A DNA stretch of 5,337 bases from Myxococcales bacterium (GTDB lineage Bacteria; Myxococcota; Polyangia; Fen-1088). The translations under genes were made by a program, and so were the position numbers. The notes under the pieces were generated by a model. The model was not told the origin of the DNA and made no database searches. It was given only the letters and a program-made list of their open reading frames with translations. Positions 1 to 5,337 of the stretch are shown here, one piece after another; within the stretch, counting starts at the first letter, position 1; every line of letters starts with the position of its first letter. The stretch covers positions 1,005 to 6,341 of the forward strand of contig PMJE01000270.1 of NCBI GenBank assembly GCA_003157315.1. The letters are read 5' to 3'.

Positions 1-2
1 TG

Positions 3-101
3 GATGACCAGCGCGATGTCTTGCAGGATGGACGTTTGCAGACCTGCATTAGCTGTCACACCCGGTGCAGCCGGAACGACTACACCTGCTCGCCGCCCTA
101 G
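3..101 (+). CDS. C-terminal end of a c-type cytochrome, possibly cytochrome P460 family (partial)
   Basis: This is the 3' end of a gene that enters from the left edge; 32 codons are visible before the TAG at 99-101. The reading frame contains CISCH (codons at 45-59), a CxxCH covalent heme c attachment site, followed by about a dozen residues ending in NDYTCSPP. A single CxxCH very near the C-terminus followed by an acidic-aromatic DY motif resembles the tail of cytochrome P460-family proteins, periplasmic heme enzymes. That assignment is inference from a short tail, and an ordinary cytochrome c domain would also fit. The stop lies four bases before the ATG of the helicase gene, which supports both the reality of this frame and translational coupling. 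Two further cysteines (66-68 and 87-89) follow the heme motif. Everything upstream of the last 32 residues is outside the window. Confidence 0.55.
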   Translation, partial: DDQRDVLQDGRLQTCISCHTRCSRNDYTCSPP

Positions 102-105
102 GCAT

Positions 106-2328
106 ATGGATCTGTTCGACCGATCCGCCGGCACACGCCCCGGCAGTGCACAGGAAGAGATCCTGGAAGGCACCATAGAGCGCATCGTGTTCTCGGGCGG
201 CGGCGGTGAGTTCACGGTGGCGCGCCTCGCGCGCGAAGGCGCGGTCGAGCCGGTGACCGTGGTGGGCAGCTTGCTGGGCTTGCCCCAGGGCGCGCGCCTG
301 CGCCTGCGCGGCAGCTACGAAAACAACCCCCGCTTTGGCCGCCAGTTTCGCGTGCAAAGCTACACCGAGCTGTCGCCCGAGACGCTGGTAGGAATTCGCC
401 GCTACTTGGGCGCAGGGCTGGTCAAGGGCATCGGGCCACAATTCGCCAGCCGCATCGTCGAGCGCTTCGGCATTCGCACCTTGGAGATTTTGGACGCCCA
501 GCCGGAACGGATTCGCGAGGTGCCGGGCATCGGCCCCTCGCGAGCGCAGGCCATTCAGGAAGCGTGGACTGCGCAGCGCCGCTTGCGCGAAGTCATGGTC
601 TTTCTGCAGGGCTACGGGGTTTCACCCGCCTTTGCCGCGCGCATCTACAAACGCTACGGCGCGGCTGCCGTCGCGCGTGTGCGTGAGAATCCATTCCGCT
701 TGGCCTTCGACGTGTGGGGCATCGGCTTTCTTTCCGCCGATCGTCTGGCCACGGCGCTGGGCATTGCGCGCGATTCGGATGCGCGGGTGCAGGCCGGCGT
801 GCGCCACGTGCTCGACCAGGCGGACGGGCTGGGCCATGTGTATCTGCCGCGCAGTCGCCTGGTGGAGGAGGCGGCCAAGCTGCTGGAAGTGGAACCCCAG
901 TTGGTGGAAGCGGCGGTAGATCGCCTAGGCCGCGCTGGCGACGTGGCTATCGAGAGCACGCCAGAGGGCGCGGCGGTGTTCGAGGTGGGGCTGTTTCGCG
1001 CCGAAGTGGCGGCAAGCGCGGGCCTGCTGCGCTTGCTGCATTCCCGGGGCACCCCCCTGCGCGTCGACGCCGGGCGTGCCATCGCCCGCTACCAAGCCGA
1101 GGCCCGCATCGTACTTGCGCCACAGCAGGCCGAGGCGGTGCGGCGCGCGCTTCACGATCCGCTGTTGGTGATTACGGGCGGCCCGGGCGTGGGCAAGACC
1201 ACGATCGTTCGTGGCATCGTCAACACGCTGGTGCGCCAGGGGCTGACCGTGGCTTTGGCCGCGCCCACTGGCCGGGCGGCCAAGCGACTGCAAGAGGCGA
1301 CCGGTCAGCCGGCGGCAACCCTGCACCGACTGCTGGAATGGCGTCCAGCTGACGGTGTGTTCGGTCGCAATTCGTCTCGGCCACTGCCGGCGGATCTGCT
1401 GGTGGTCGACGAAGCCTCGATGATCGACATTCGCCTCATGGCCGATCTGTTGGCGGCGCTGGCTGACGGCACGCGCCTGGTGCTGGTGGGCGACGTCGAC
1501 CAGCTTCCTTCGGTCGGGCCGGGCATGGTCCTACGCGACGTGATCGCCTCTGCACGCGTGCCCACGGTGCGCTTGACTGAGATCTTTCGGCAAGCAGCCG
1601 CCAGCCTGATCGTGACCAACGCCCACCGCATTCACGACGGGGTGGAGCCCGAGCTGGGCGCGCCGCCCGCGCAAGGAGTGGACAAGCGCGACTTCTTCTT
1701 CATCGAGGATGACGATCCGGCCCATGCGGCCGAAACTATCCGCGATCTGGTGGCCACCCGGCTGCCGCGTCGCTATGGCTTCTCTCCGCGCGACATCCAG
1801 GTGCTGACGCCCATGCACCGGGGCGAGTTGGGCGCGACGACCCTTAACCACCTTTTGCAGGATGCGATCACGCCGGGCCGGCCCGAACTGCGCAGCGGCG
1901 GCCGCGTGTTTCGCGTCGGCGATCGCGTGATGCAGATTCGCAACAACTACGACCGCGATGTGTTCAACGGCGACGTGGGTGAAGTGTTGCGCGTGGCCGG
2001 CGGGTCGGACGAATCCGGCGAAAGCCAGGCTGTGGTCGGTTTCGACGAGCGCGAGGTGAACTACGCGGCCGATGACCTGGACGAGTTGACCCTGGCCTAC
2101 GCAGCGACGGTGCACAAGTCGCAAGGCTCGGAGTACCCGGCGGTGATCGTGCCGGTGCACACGCAACACTACGTGATGCTCCAGCGCAGCCTGCTGTACA
2201 CCGCAGTCACGCGTGGCAAGCAACTGGTGGTGCTGATTGGCTCGCGCAAGGCCTTGCGCATCGCCGTGGGCAACGCAGAGGTGGCCGCGCGCTACTCACG
2301 CTTGGCGGATCGACTTGCGGCGGGTTGA
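106..2328 (+). CDS. recD2: RecD2-type ATP-dependent DNA helicase (RecD/TraA family, SF1B)
   Basis: Predicted 5'-3' DNA helicase of 740 residues, cytoplasmic, acting in DNA repair or replication-fork maintenance independently of RecBC. The N-terminus (about residues 17-90, EGTIERIVFSGGGGEFTVA) is the small OB-like region typical of RecD2. It is followed by helix-hairpin-helix segments (VKGIGP at 106, VPGIGP at 139, DVWGIGF at 202). The motor has the Q motif region (Gln340/341), Walker A GGPGVGKT (358-365, Lys364), Walker B DEAS (435-438), motif III GDVDQLPSVGPG (462-473), motif IV TEIFRQ (491-496), an SH3-like insertion around FNGDVGEV (620-627), motif V VHKSQGSE (669-676) and motif VI YTAVTRGK with Arg703. 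No key residue is missing, and the length matches RecD2 proteins (about 700-800). The frame is open back to position 4, but the ATG at 106 gives the usual family N-terminus and directly follows the upstream stop; the extra 34 residues are not family-like. No clear Shine-Dalgarno is present, so reinitiation after the upstream gene is likely. Confidence 0.95.
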   Translation: MDLFDRSAGTRPGSAQEEILEGTIERIVFSGGGGEFTVARLAREGAVEPVTVVGSLLGLPQGARLRLRGSYENNPRFGRQFRVQSYTELSPETLVGIRRYLGAGLVKGIGPQFASRIVERFGIRTLEILDAQPERIREVPGIGPSRAQAIQEAWTAQRRLREVMVFLQGYGVSPAFAARIYKRYGAAAVARVRENPFRLAFDVWGIGFLSADRLATALGIARDSDARVQAGVRHVLDQADGLGHVYLPRSRLVEEAAKLLEVEPQLVEAAVDRLGRAGDVAIESTPEGAAVFEVGLFRAEVAASAGLLRLLHSRGTPLRVDAGRAIARYQAEARIVLAPQQAEAVRRALHDPLLVITGGPGVGKTTIVRGIVNTLVRQGLTVALAAPTGRAAKRLQEATGQPAATLHRLLEWRPADGVFGRNSSRPLPADLLVVDEASMIDIRLMADLLAALADGTRLVLVGDVDQLPSVGPGMVLRDVIASARVPTVRLTEIFRQAAASLIVTNAHRIHDGVEPELGAPPAQGVDKRDFFFIEDDDPAHAAETIRDLVATRLPRRYGFSPRDIQVLTPMHRGELGATTLNHLLQDAITPGRPELRSGGRVFRVGDRVMQIRNNYDRDVFNGDVGEVLRVAGGSDESGESQAVVGFDEREVNYAADDLDELTLAYAATVHKSQGSEYPAVIVPVHTQHYVMLQRSLLYTAVTRGKQLVVLIGSRKALRIAVGNAEVAARYSRLADRLAAG

Positions 2329-2335
2329 ATCAACC
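2323..2335. repeat. Perfect 6+1+6 inverted repeat at the recD2/protease junction
   Basis: GGTTGA-A-TCAACC is a perfect inverted repeat centred on position 2329. It covers the helicase stop codon (2326-2328) and ends immediately before the ATG of the next gene. As RNA it could form only a small hairpin (four pairs, five-base loop) next to the start codon; as DNA it could be a short protein site. It may equally be chance. It also occupies the place where a Shine-Dalgarno would be expected, and none is visible there. Confidence 0.3.
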
Positions 2336-4207
2336 ATGATGCGGCTTATTGTCATGGCCTCGCTCTTGCTCACGTTTGCGCCGGTGCGCGCGGCGGAGCC
2401 CGTGGCACCGGAACGCCTGCATGTCCTGATGATCAACGGAGGCGGCGGTCGCGAGAACAACTTCGCTTCCCACCTTTCGCACCTGCGCCAGCTCGCCGAC
2501 CTGCTTGAGCGCGCCCGGGTGCCGCGCGATCATGTCACCATCCTGGCCAGCGACGGCAGCAACCCGGCGCCTGATCTGGCCGTGCGCGCGCCCGAGCCCG
2601 AGGGAAGCTGGCTGCTGGAAGGCACTGCGGTGGGCGATTTTCTGCGCCATAGCACGGGCTTCGAGAACTCCTCCCTGGCTGGGTACATCTTGCGGCCCGC
2701 GACCCGGGCCGAGCTGCGCCGCACGTTCGGCACGCTCAAGACCCGGCTGCGTCCGGGCGACACCCTGCTGGTCTTCGTCACTGACCACGGCACCTCCAAT
2801 CTGCGTGACCCCCTCGACAACCGCATCTCGCTCTGGGGAGCGAATGAATCGCTCTCGGTGCGCAGCCTGCGTGGGTTGCTCGCCGGCTTGCCCGCTCAGG
2901 TGCGCGTGGTGTCGCTCATGTCCCAATGTTTTTCCGGGGGCTTTGCCTATCTGTACGATCTGCACTCCCAGGCCCAGCTCCCGTCAGGGGCGGCTTGCGG
3001 CTACTTCTCGTCCACCGCCGACCGTCCTGCCTATGGCTGCTATCCCGAAGTGCGTGGTGTTGAGGCGGTGGGGCATGCCTTCGAATTCTTGCAAGCCCTT
3101 TCCCGCAACGGCGGCTTTGCCGGCGCACATGACAGGGTCTTGCTTTCCGATCAAAGCCCCGATGTGCCGTTGCGCAGCTCGGATGTGTTTCTCGACGAGA
3201 TCCTGCTGCGCGCGGCGCGCGCACGGCGAGCGGACGAGAACAAGTTTGTCGACGAGACGCTAGCCAAGGCCTGGGCGGGCAAGGGCTTTGCGGAGTCGCG
3301 CGAGCGCGCCGATCGCCTGGCCGTGCAGTACGGCCTGCCGCGCCTGCGCGAGTACACCCTGGCCGAGATCAACCAGCGGGGCGATGAGCTTGCGGTATTT
3401 CTCGACGGGCTGGAGGCGCATGCCGAGGCCTGGGCGACTGCGCTGGGGGATCTCAATCAGGCGCGCCTGGATGCCTTTTTGGCCGCACGGCCGGGCTGGG
3501 CTGCGCGCCTGGCCTTGCCCGCCTTGCGCAAGCTGGGACCGGCCGAGCGGTCCAAGCTGGCCGAGGAGCTTCTGCGCGAGCTGGTAGCCCTGACTGAAGC
3601 CGACGCGAAGCAGTTCCCCCGGGTGCAGCGCCTCATCGAAGCCACGGCCGGCCTCGACGAGATCGCCTATCGCGCCGAGGTGCGGCTGGCCGCTCTGCTG
3701 CGCATGCGCACCCTCTTGCTTGACGTCGCCGGTCGCTACTACTTGAAAACCCAAGGCAAAGTAAACGACGTGGCGGCCTTGGCCGCCCTGGAGCATTGCG
3801 AGGATCTCGAACTCGCGCTGGCGCCGGCGGCTGGTCCTGCCGGCCCCGCGGTCAAGCCAGCTCTCGTCGCGCTGGACACTGTCCGGCAGACGGCAGCACG
3901 TTTGCAGCCGGCCTGGCTGGGCTTCGTGTTCGAGCCAGTGTCTTCGTCTTTTCGCCGTCGCCTGGGCCTTCCCGTCGGGGCGGTGCGTGTGGTCTCGCTG
4001 GTCGCGAATTCGCCGGCGAGCAGCGCTGGGCTACGGCCGGGCGACATCTTGCTCGGGGCCGCTGGCGAGCCGTTCACCAGGCAAAACCCGGTGCGGCCGG
4101 CCGTGGTGCTGGCATCGATCGGCGTGCAGTGGCCGCTCGACCTGCAGCGCGGATCGAAAAGACTAGTGTTGCGGGTGCGGCCACAGGCCGCGCCGCCGGG
4201 CCGTTAG
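2336..4207 (+). CDS. Secreted legumain-like (peptidase C13) cysteine protease with C-terminal PDZ domain
   Basis: Predicted exported cysteine peptidase of 623 residues. Residues 1-19 form a Sec signal peptide (hydrophobic core IVMASLLLTF, likely cut at VRA/AEP) with no lipobox. The core (about 25-280) matches the clan CD/C13 pattern: first strand LHVLMINGGGG, VPRDHVTILASDG, then GDTLLVFVTDHGT with His151, VVSLMSQCFSGGF with Cys198, and SSTADRPAYGCY (225-236), which corresponds to the TAA...SYxCY stretch of legumains. His and Cys lie 47 residues apart, close to legumain spacing. Residues about 283-515 are strongly helical and unassigned, perhaps analogous to the legumain helical prodomain (inference). 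Residues about 527-620 look like a PDZ domain (LGFVFEPV, SPASSAGLRPGDILLG), a peptide-binding module of envelope proteases. The start is the first of two adjacent ATGs (2336 or 2339), seven bases after the helicase stop; the frame is open further upstream, but that part is arginine-rich and overlaps recD2. The gene ends in tandem stops (TAG TAA). Substrate and specificity cannot be read from sequence. Confidence 0.85.
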   Translation: MMRLIVMASLLLTFAPVRAAEPVAPERLHVLMINGGGGRENNFASHLSHLRQLADLLERARVPRDHVTILASDGSNPAPDLAVRAPEPEGSWLLEGTAVGDFLRHSTGFENSSLAGYILRPATRAELRRTFGTLKTRLRPGDTLLVFVTDHGTSNLRDPLDNRISLWGANESLSVRSLRGLLAGLPAQVRVVSLMSQCFSGGFAYLYDLHSQAQLPSGAACGYFSSTADRPAYGCYPEVRGVEAVGHAFEFLQALSRNGGFAGAHDRVLLSDQSPDVPLRSSDVFLDEILLRAARARRADENKFVDETLAKAWAGKGFAESRERADRLAVQYGLPRLREYTLAEINQRGDELAVFLDGLEAHAEAWATALGDLNQARLDAFLAARPGWAARLALPALRKLGPAERSKLAEELLRELVALTEADAKQFPRVQRLIEATAGLDEIAYRAEVRLAALLRMRTLLLDVAGRYYLKTQGKVNDVAALAALEHCEDLELALAPAAGPAGPAVKPALVALDTVRQTAARLQPAWLGFVFEPVSSSFRRRLGLPVGAVRVVSLVANSPASSAGLRPGDILLGAAGEPFTRQNPVRPAVVLASIGVQWPLDLQRGSKRLVLRVRPQAAPPGR

Positions 4208-5133
4208 TAAGTGTATGCGGCCGCGCCGCCAAGGAAGAGGGCGTCGTAAAAGCCGCCCTCCAGGCGCAACTCAAGGCCCTTGACTGACGGAATACGAAAG
4301 TCGAACCCGGCGAGCAGGTTGACGATGAGAATCGCACCAGGCACCGAGGTTTCCCTGTAGCGGTGCGGATCGCTGGCGGTGCCCTTCTGGCCATTCGCCT
4401 CCGTGCCCGCCAGCTCGCCCTCCGTGCATACGCCTCCTGTGCAGACTATCGGACGGCAAGTGCTGAGGTTCTGGTCACAACCATAGGACTTCGTGCGAAG
4501 GATCTCGCCCTGGATGATGGCCAACCCCCACCCGGCGCCATAGTGGATGCCAAACACGTCGTTGAAGAACTGGCGTTGGATGAAAGAAAGGTCGATGGTC
4601 CAAAAACCGAAGTTGTTCTTGAACTGGACCCAATCCGTGTCGACGGCTGGGTTGCGGTTCTTGCCCAGCCAGTTTCCGTCAGGCGCGCTCATGCTCTGGT
4701 AGCCCACGGCGAGTGAGACTTCCCAGAACCGGTTCGGGTTGTCCTCGTCGCGCTTGCGTCGGTAGGCCTCGATCGCAACGCTGTAGGAGGACACCGACTG
4801 GCTGGCCTGGGTGAACGAAGAAAGAACCCAGTGGGGCACGCTCACCCAGCGCGACCGGAAAGCCCCACCAAAGTGCGGGGCATCTACTGGCGCCATCGGG
4901 GGCGGTGCTTCTTCGGACATCAGCGCGTCCGCTGCTGCTGCGACCGCGGCCTCTGCTGGTGGGGCCGGGGACTCTGCCGGTGGGCTTTCGGCCTCTGCCG
5001 GCGGGCTTTCGGCCTCTGCCGGCGGGGCTTCTTCCGATTGAACTGGAGCGGTTTTCTTTTTCGCAGTAGCAGTGGCGCCAAAACCGGCAACCAGCAATGG
5101 GACCAAAGCTACGATCATCAGGCGGCGAGGCAT
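4204..5133 (-). CDS. Exported, probable outer-membrane beta-barrel protein with Pro/Ala/Glu-rich linker
   Basis: Unrecognised family, 309 residues. Residues 1-24 are a clear Sec signal peptide (MPRRLMIVALVPLLVAGFG, likely cut at ATA/KKK). Residues about 33-86 are a low-complexity linker with PPAEAES repeats and an Ala run. From about residue 90 the chain is rich in Trp, Phe and Tyr in alternating patterns (FWEVSLAVGYQS, NNFGFWTIDLSFI, HYGAGWGLAIIQGE, KGLELRLEGGFYDALF) and ends in Tyr, as expected for a transmembrane beta-barrel whose last strand ends in an aromatic residue. One probable extracellular loop carries four cysteines (219, 226, 231, 236), which could form two disulfides. The ATG at 5133 is chosen because GGAGG lies five bases upstream and a signal peptide follows directly; the longer GTG start at 5169 has no ribosome site. 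The 3' end overlaps the convergent protease gene by four bases. The linker could pass through periplasm or bind peptidoglycan, but function is unknown. Confidence 0.8.
   Translation of the reverse strand: MPRRLMIVALVPLLVAGFGATATAKKKTAPVQSEEAPPAEAESPPAEAESPPAESPAPPAEAAVAAAADALMSEEAPPPMAPVDAPHFGGAFRSRWVSVPHWVLSSFTQASQSVSSYSVAIEAYRRKRDEDNPNRFWEVSLAVGYQSMSAPDGNWLGKNRNPAVDTDWVQFKNNFGFWTIDLSFIQRQFFNDVFGIHYGAGWGLAIIQGEILRTKSYGCDQNLSTCRPIVCTGGVCTEGELAGTEANGQKGTASDPHRYRETSVPGAILIVNLLAGFDFRIPSVKGLELRLEGGFYDALFLGGAAAYTY
4949..5032 (-). repeat. 21-bp in-frame tandem repeat (three good units, one degenerate)
   Basis: Consecutive 21-bp units at 4970-4990, 4991-5011 and 5012-5032 share the plus-strand core CTCTGCCGGCGGGCTTTCG with few mismatches. 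A fourth, more diverged copy sits at 4949-4969. Read on the minus strand, the array encodes the heptad-like PPAEAES units of the barrel protein's linker. The period is a multiple of three, so copy-number change would alter linker length without a frameshift. Confidence 0.85.
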
Positions 5134-5138
5134 CACAT

Positions 5139-5143
5139 CCTCC
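5139..5143 (-). promoter_or_regulatory. Shine-Dalgarno GGAGG for the barrel protein gene
   Basis: On the minus strand GGAGG is followed by five bases (ATGTG) and then the ATG at 5133. It is the only strong ribosome binding site in the window and decides the start of this gene over the longer GTG alternative at 5169. Confidence 0.8.
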
Positions 5144-5169
5144 GGGGCTAGGCGGTGGGTCAAGACCAC

Positions 5170-5210
5170 CGTTGGACGCGACTATAACCCAAGCCGTGCT
5201 AGCGTTGGAC
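5170..5210 (+). repeat. Direct repeat CGTTGGAC flanking the putative shared promoter
   Basis: Two identical 8-bp copies lie at 5170-5177 and 5203-5210, 33 bp apart start to start (about three helical turns), one on each side of the -10-like octamer. This spacing on one face of the helix would suit a regulator binding both copies, but two 8-mers in a short region could also be coincidence. The right copy ends one base before the ATG of the downstream gene. Confidence 0.35.
5181..5188. promoter_or_regulatory. Possible bidirectional -10 element between divergent genes
   Basis: ACTATAAC reads as TATAAC on the plus strand (5183-5188) and TATAGT on the minus strand (5186-5181), each five of six matches to the sigma-70 TATAAT consensus. 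It is the AT-rich spot of an otherwise GC-rich 78-bp divergent intergenic region (5134-5211). Start sites would fall near 5195 for the right-hand gene and near 5174 for the barrel gene, giving leaders of roughly 17 and 40 bases. No good -35 match stands at the optimal spacing on either strand, so an activator or a different sigma factor may be involved. Confidence 0.4.
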
Positions 5211-5211
5211 A

Positions 5212-5337
5212 ATGCTCGCTTTTTGCCTGAGCGCAGCGATGAGCCTCACGCTGGCCGCTGGCGCTACCCCTGTAACCCGGCCGGGCCGAGCCGAGGTCGA
5301 GGTGCGTCTACGGGCGAACACCCTGCCGGCCTCGGCC
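5212..5337 (+). CDS. N-terminus of an exported protein of unknown function (partial)
   Basis: The frame is open from the ATG at 5212 to the window edge (42 codons). An in-frame TAG at 5200-5202 and no other start codon in between fix this ATG as the first possible start. The protein begins MLAFCLSAAMSLTLAAGATP, a hydrophobic segment that looks like a Sec signal peptide with probable cleavage near AGA/TPV, although it lacks the usual N-terminal Arg or Lys. A second in-frame ATG at 5239 would leave too short a hydrophobic stretch. The mature part begins RPGRAEVEVRLRANTLPASA, which may be the first strand of a beta-rich envelope protein, but this is too short to assign. It diverges from the barrel gene and may share its promoter region. 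The Shine-Dalgarno is weak at best. Confidence 0.6.
   Translation, partial: MLAFCLSAAMSLTLAAGATPVTRPGRAEVEVRLRANTLPASA

Noticed and set aside
4..105. 34-codon N-terminal extension of the helicase frame from an ATG at position 4
   Set aside because: The composition is not RecD2-like, it overlaps the end of an upstream gene with a heme motif in another frame, and the ATG at 106 gives the expected family N-terminus.
96..108. CCTAGG and CATATG palindromes just before the helicase start
   Set aside because: Six-base palindromes are expected by chance, and these partly coincide with the stop and start codons.
1531..2223. 230-codon minus-strand open frame inside recD2
   Set aside because: It has His/Arg/Val-rich shadow composition and lies opposite conserved helicase motifs; no ribosome site or family resemblance.
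2237..2335. Upstream extension of the protease frame into recD2
   Set aside because: It would add an Arg/Trp-rich stretch ahead of a good signal peptide and overlap the conserved helicase C-terminus by about 90 bases.
2505..3263. 252-codon open frame (+) inside the protease gene
   Set aside because: It is a shadow frame rich in Arg, Cys and Pro that lies over the conserved C13 motifs of the true frame, as is common in GC-rich DNA.
2336..4207. Caspase-like effector of an anti-phage defence system
   Set aside because: The protein has a signal peptide and PDZ domain, so it acts outside the cytoplasm, and no defence-type partner gene is present; RecD2 alone is a housekeeping helicase.
4363..4716. 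117-codon plus-strand open frame opposite the barrel gene
   Set aside because: It is antisense to a gene with a signal peptide, strong ribosome site and barrel pattern; its own translation shows no domain.
4811..5041. Plus-strand frame with an ASAGGLS repeat
   Set aside because: The apparent protein repeat is only the antisense reading of the 21-bp array that encodes PPAEAES in the real gene.

Overview
The window is a GC-rich, gene-dense stretch of bacterial chromosome. The GC content, the Sec-exported proteins with Pro/Ala/Glu-rich linkers and the barrel-like outer-membrane protein suggest a Gram-negative bacterium, most likely Myxococcota or another deltaproteobacterium-like group. This assignment is inference; there is no rRNA or other phylogenetic marker here.

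Layout from left to right. (1) 3-101 (+) is the last 32 codons of a gene with a c-type heme motif (CISCH) close to its C-terminus, resembling the tail of cytochrome P460-family proteins. (2) 106-2328 (+) is a complete RecD2-type (RecD/TraA family) superfamily 1B DNA helicase of 740 residues with all the expected motifs. (3) 2336-4207 (+) is a complete secreted protein of 623 residues. It has a signal peptide, a legumain-like (peptidase C13, clan CD) core with a His151/Cys198 dyad, a long helical middle and a C-terminal PDZ domain. (4) 4204-5133 (-) is a convergent gene for a 309-residue exported, probably outer-membrane beta-barrel protein with a low-complexity PPAEAES linker encoded by a 21-bp tandem repeat. 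(5) 5212-5337 (+) is the start of a further exported protein, cut by the window edge.

The three leftmost plus-strand genes are packed with gaps of 4 and 7 bases and look like one transcription unit, although their apparent roles (electron transfer or heme, DNA helicase, secreted protease) do not form an obvious pathway. The protease gene and the barrel gene overlap tail to tail by four bases, with interlocked stop codons. The barrel gene and the rightmost gene diverge from a 78-bp intergenic region. That region holds a near-palindromic -10-like octamer (ACTATAAC) flanked by two copies of CGTTGGAC, a plausible shared promoter/operator.

I see no mobile element, CRISPR array, tRNA, rRNA or convincing intrinsic terminator. 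The most noteworthy item is the secreted C13-like/PDZ protein. I found no convincing evidence for a whole new multi-gene system.
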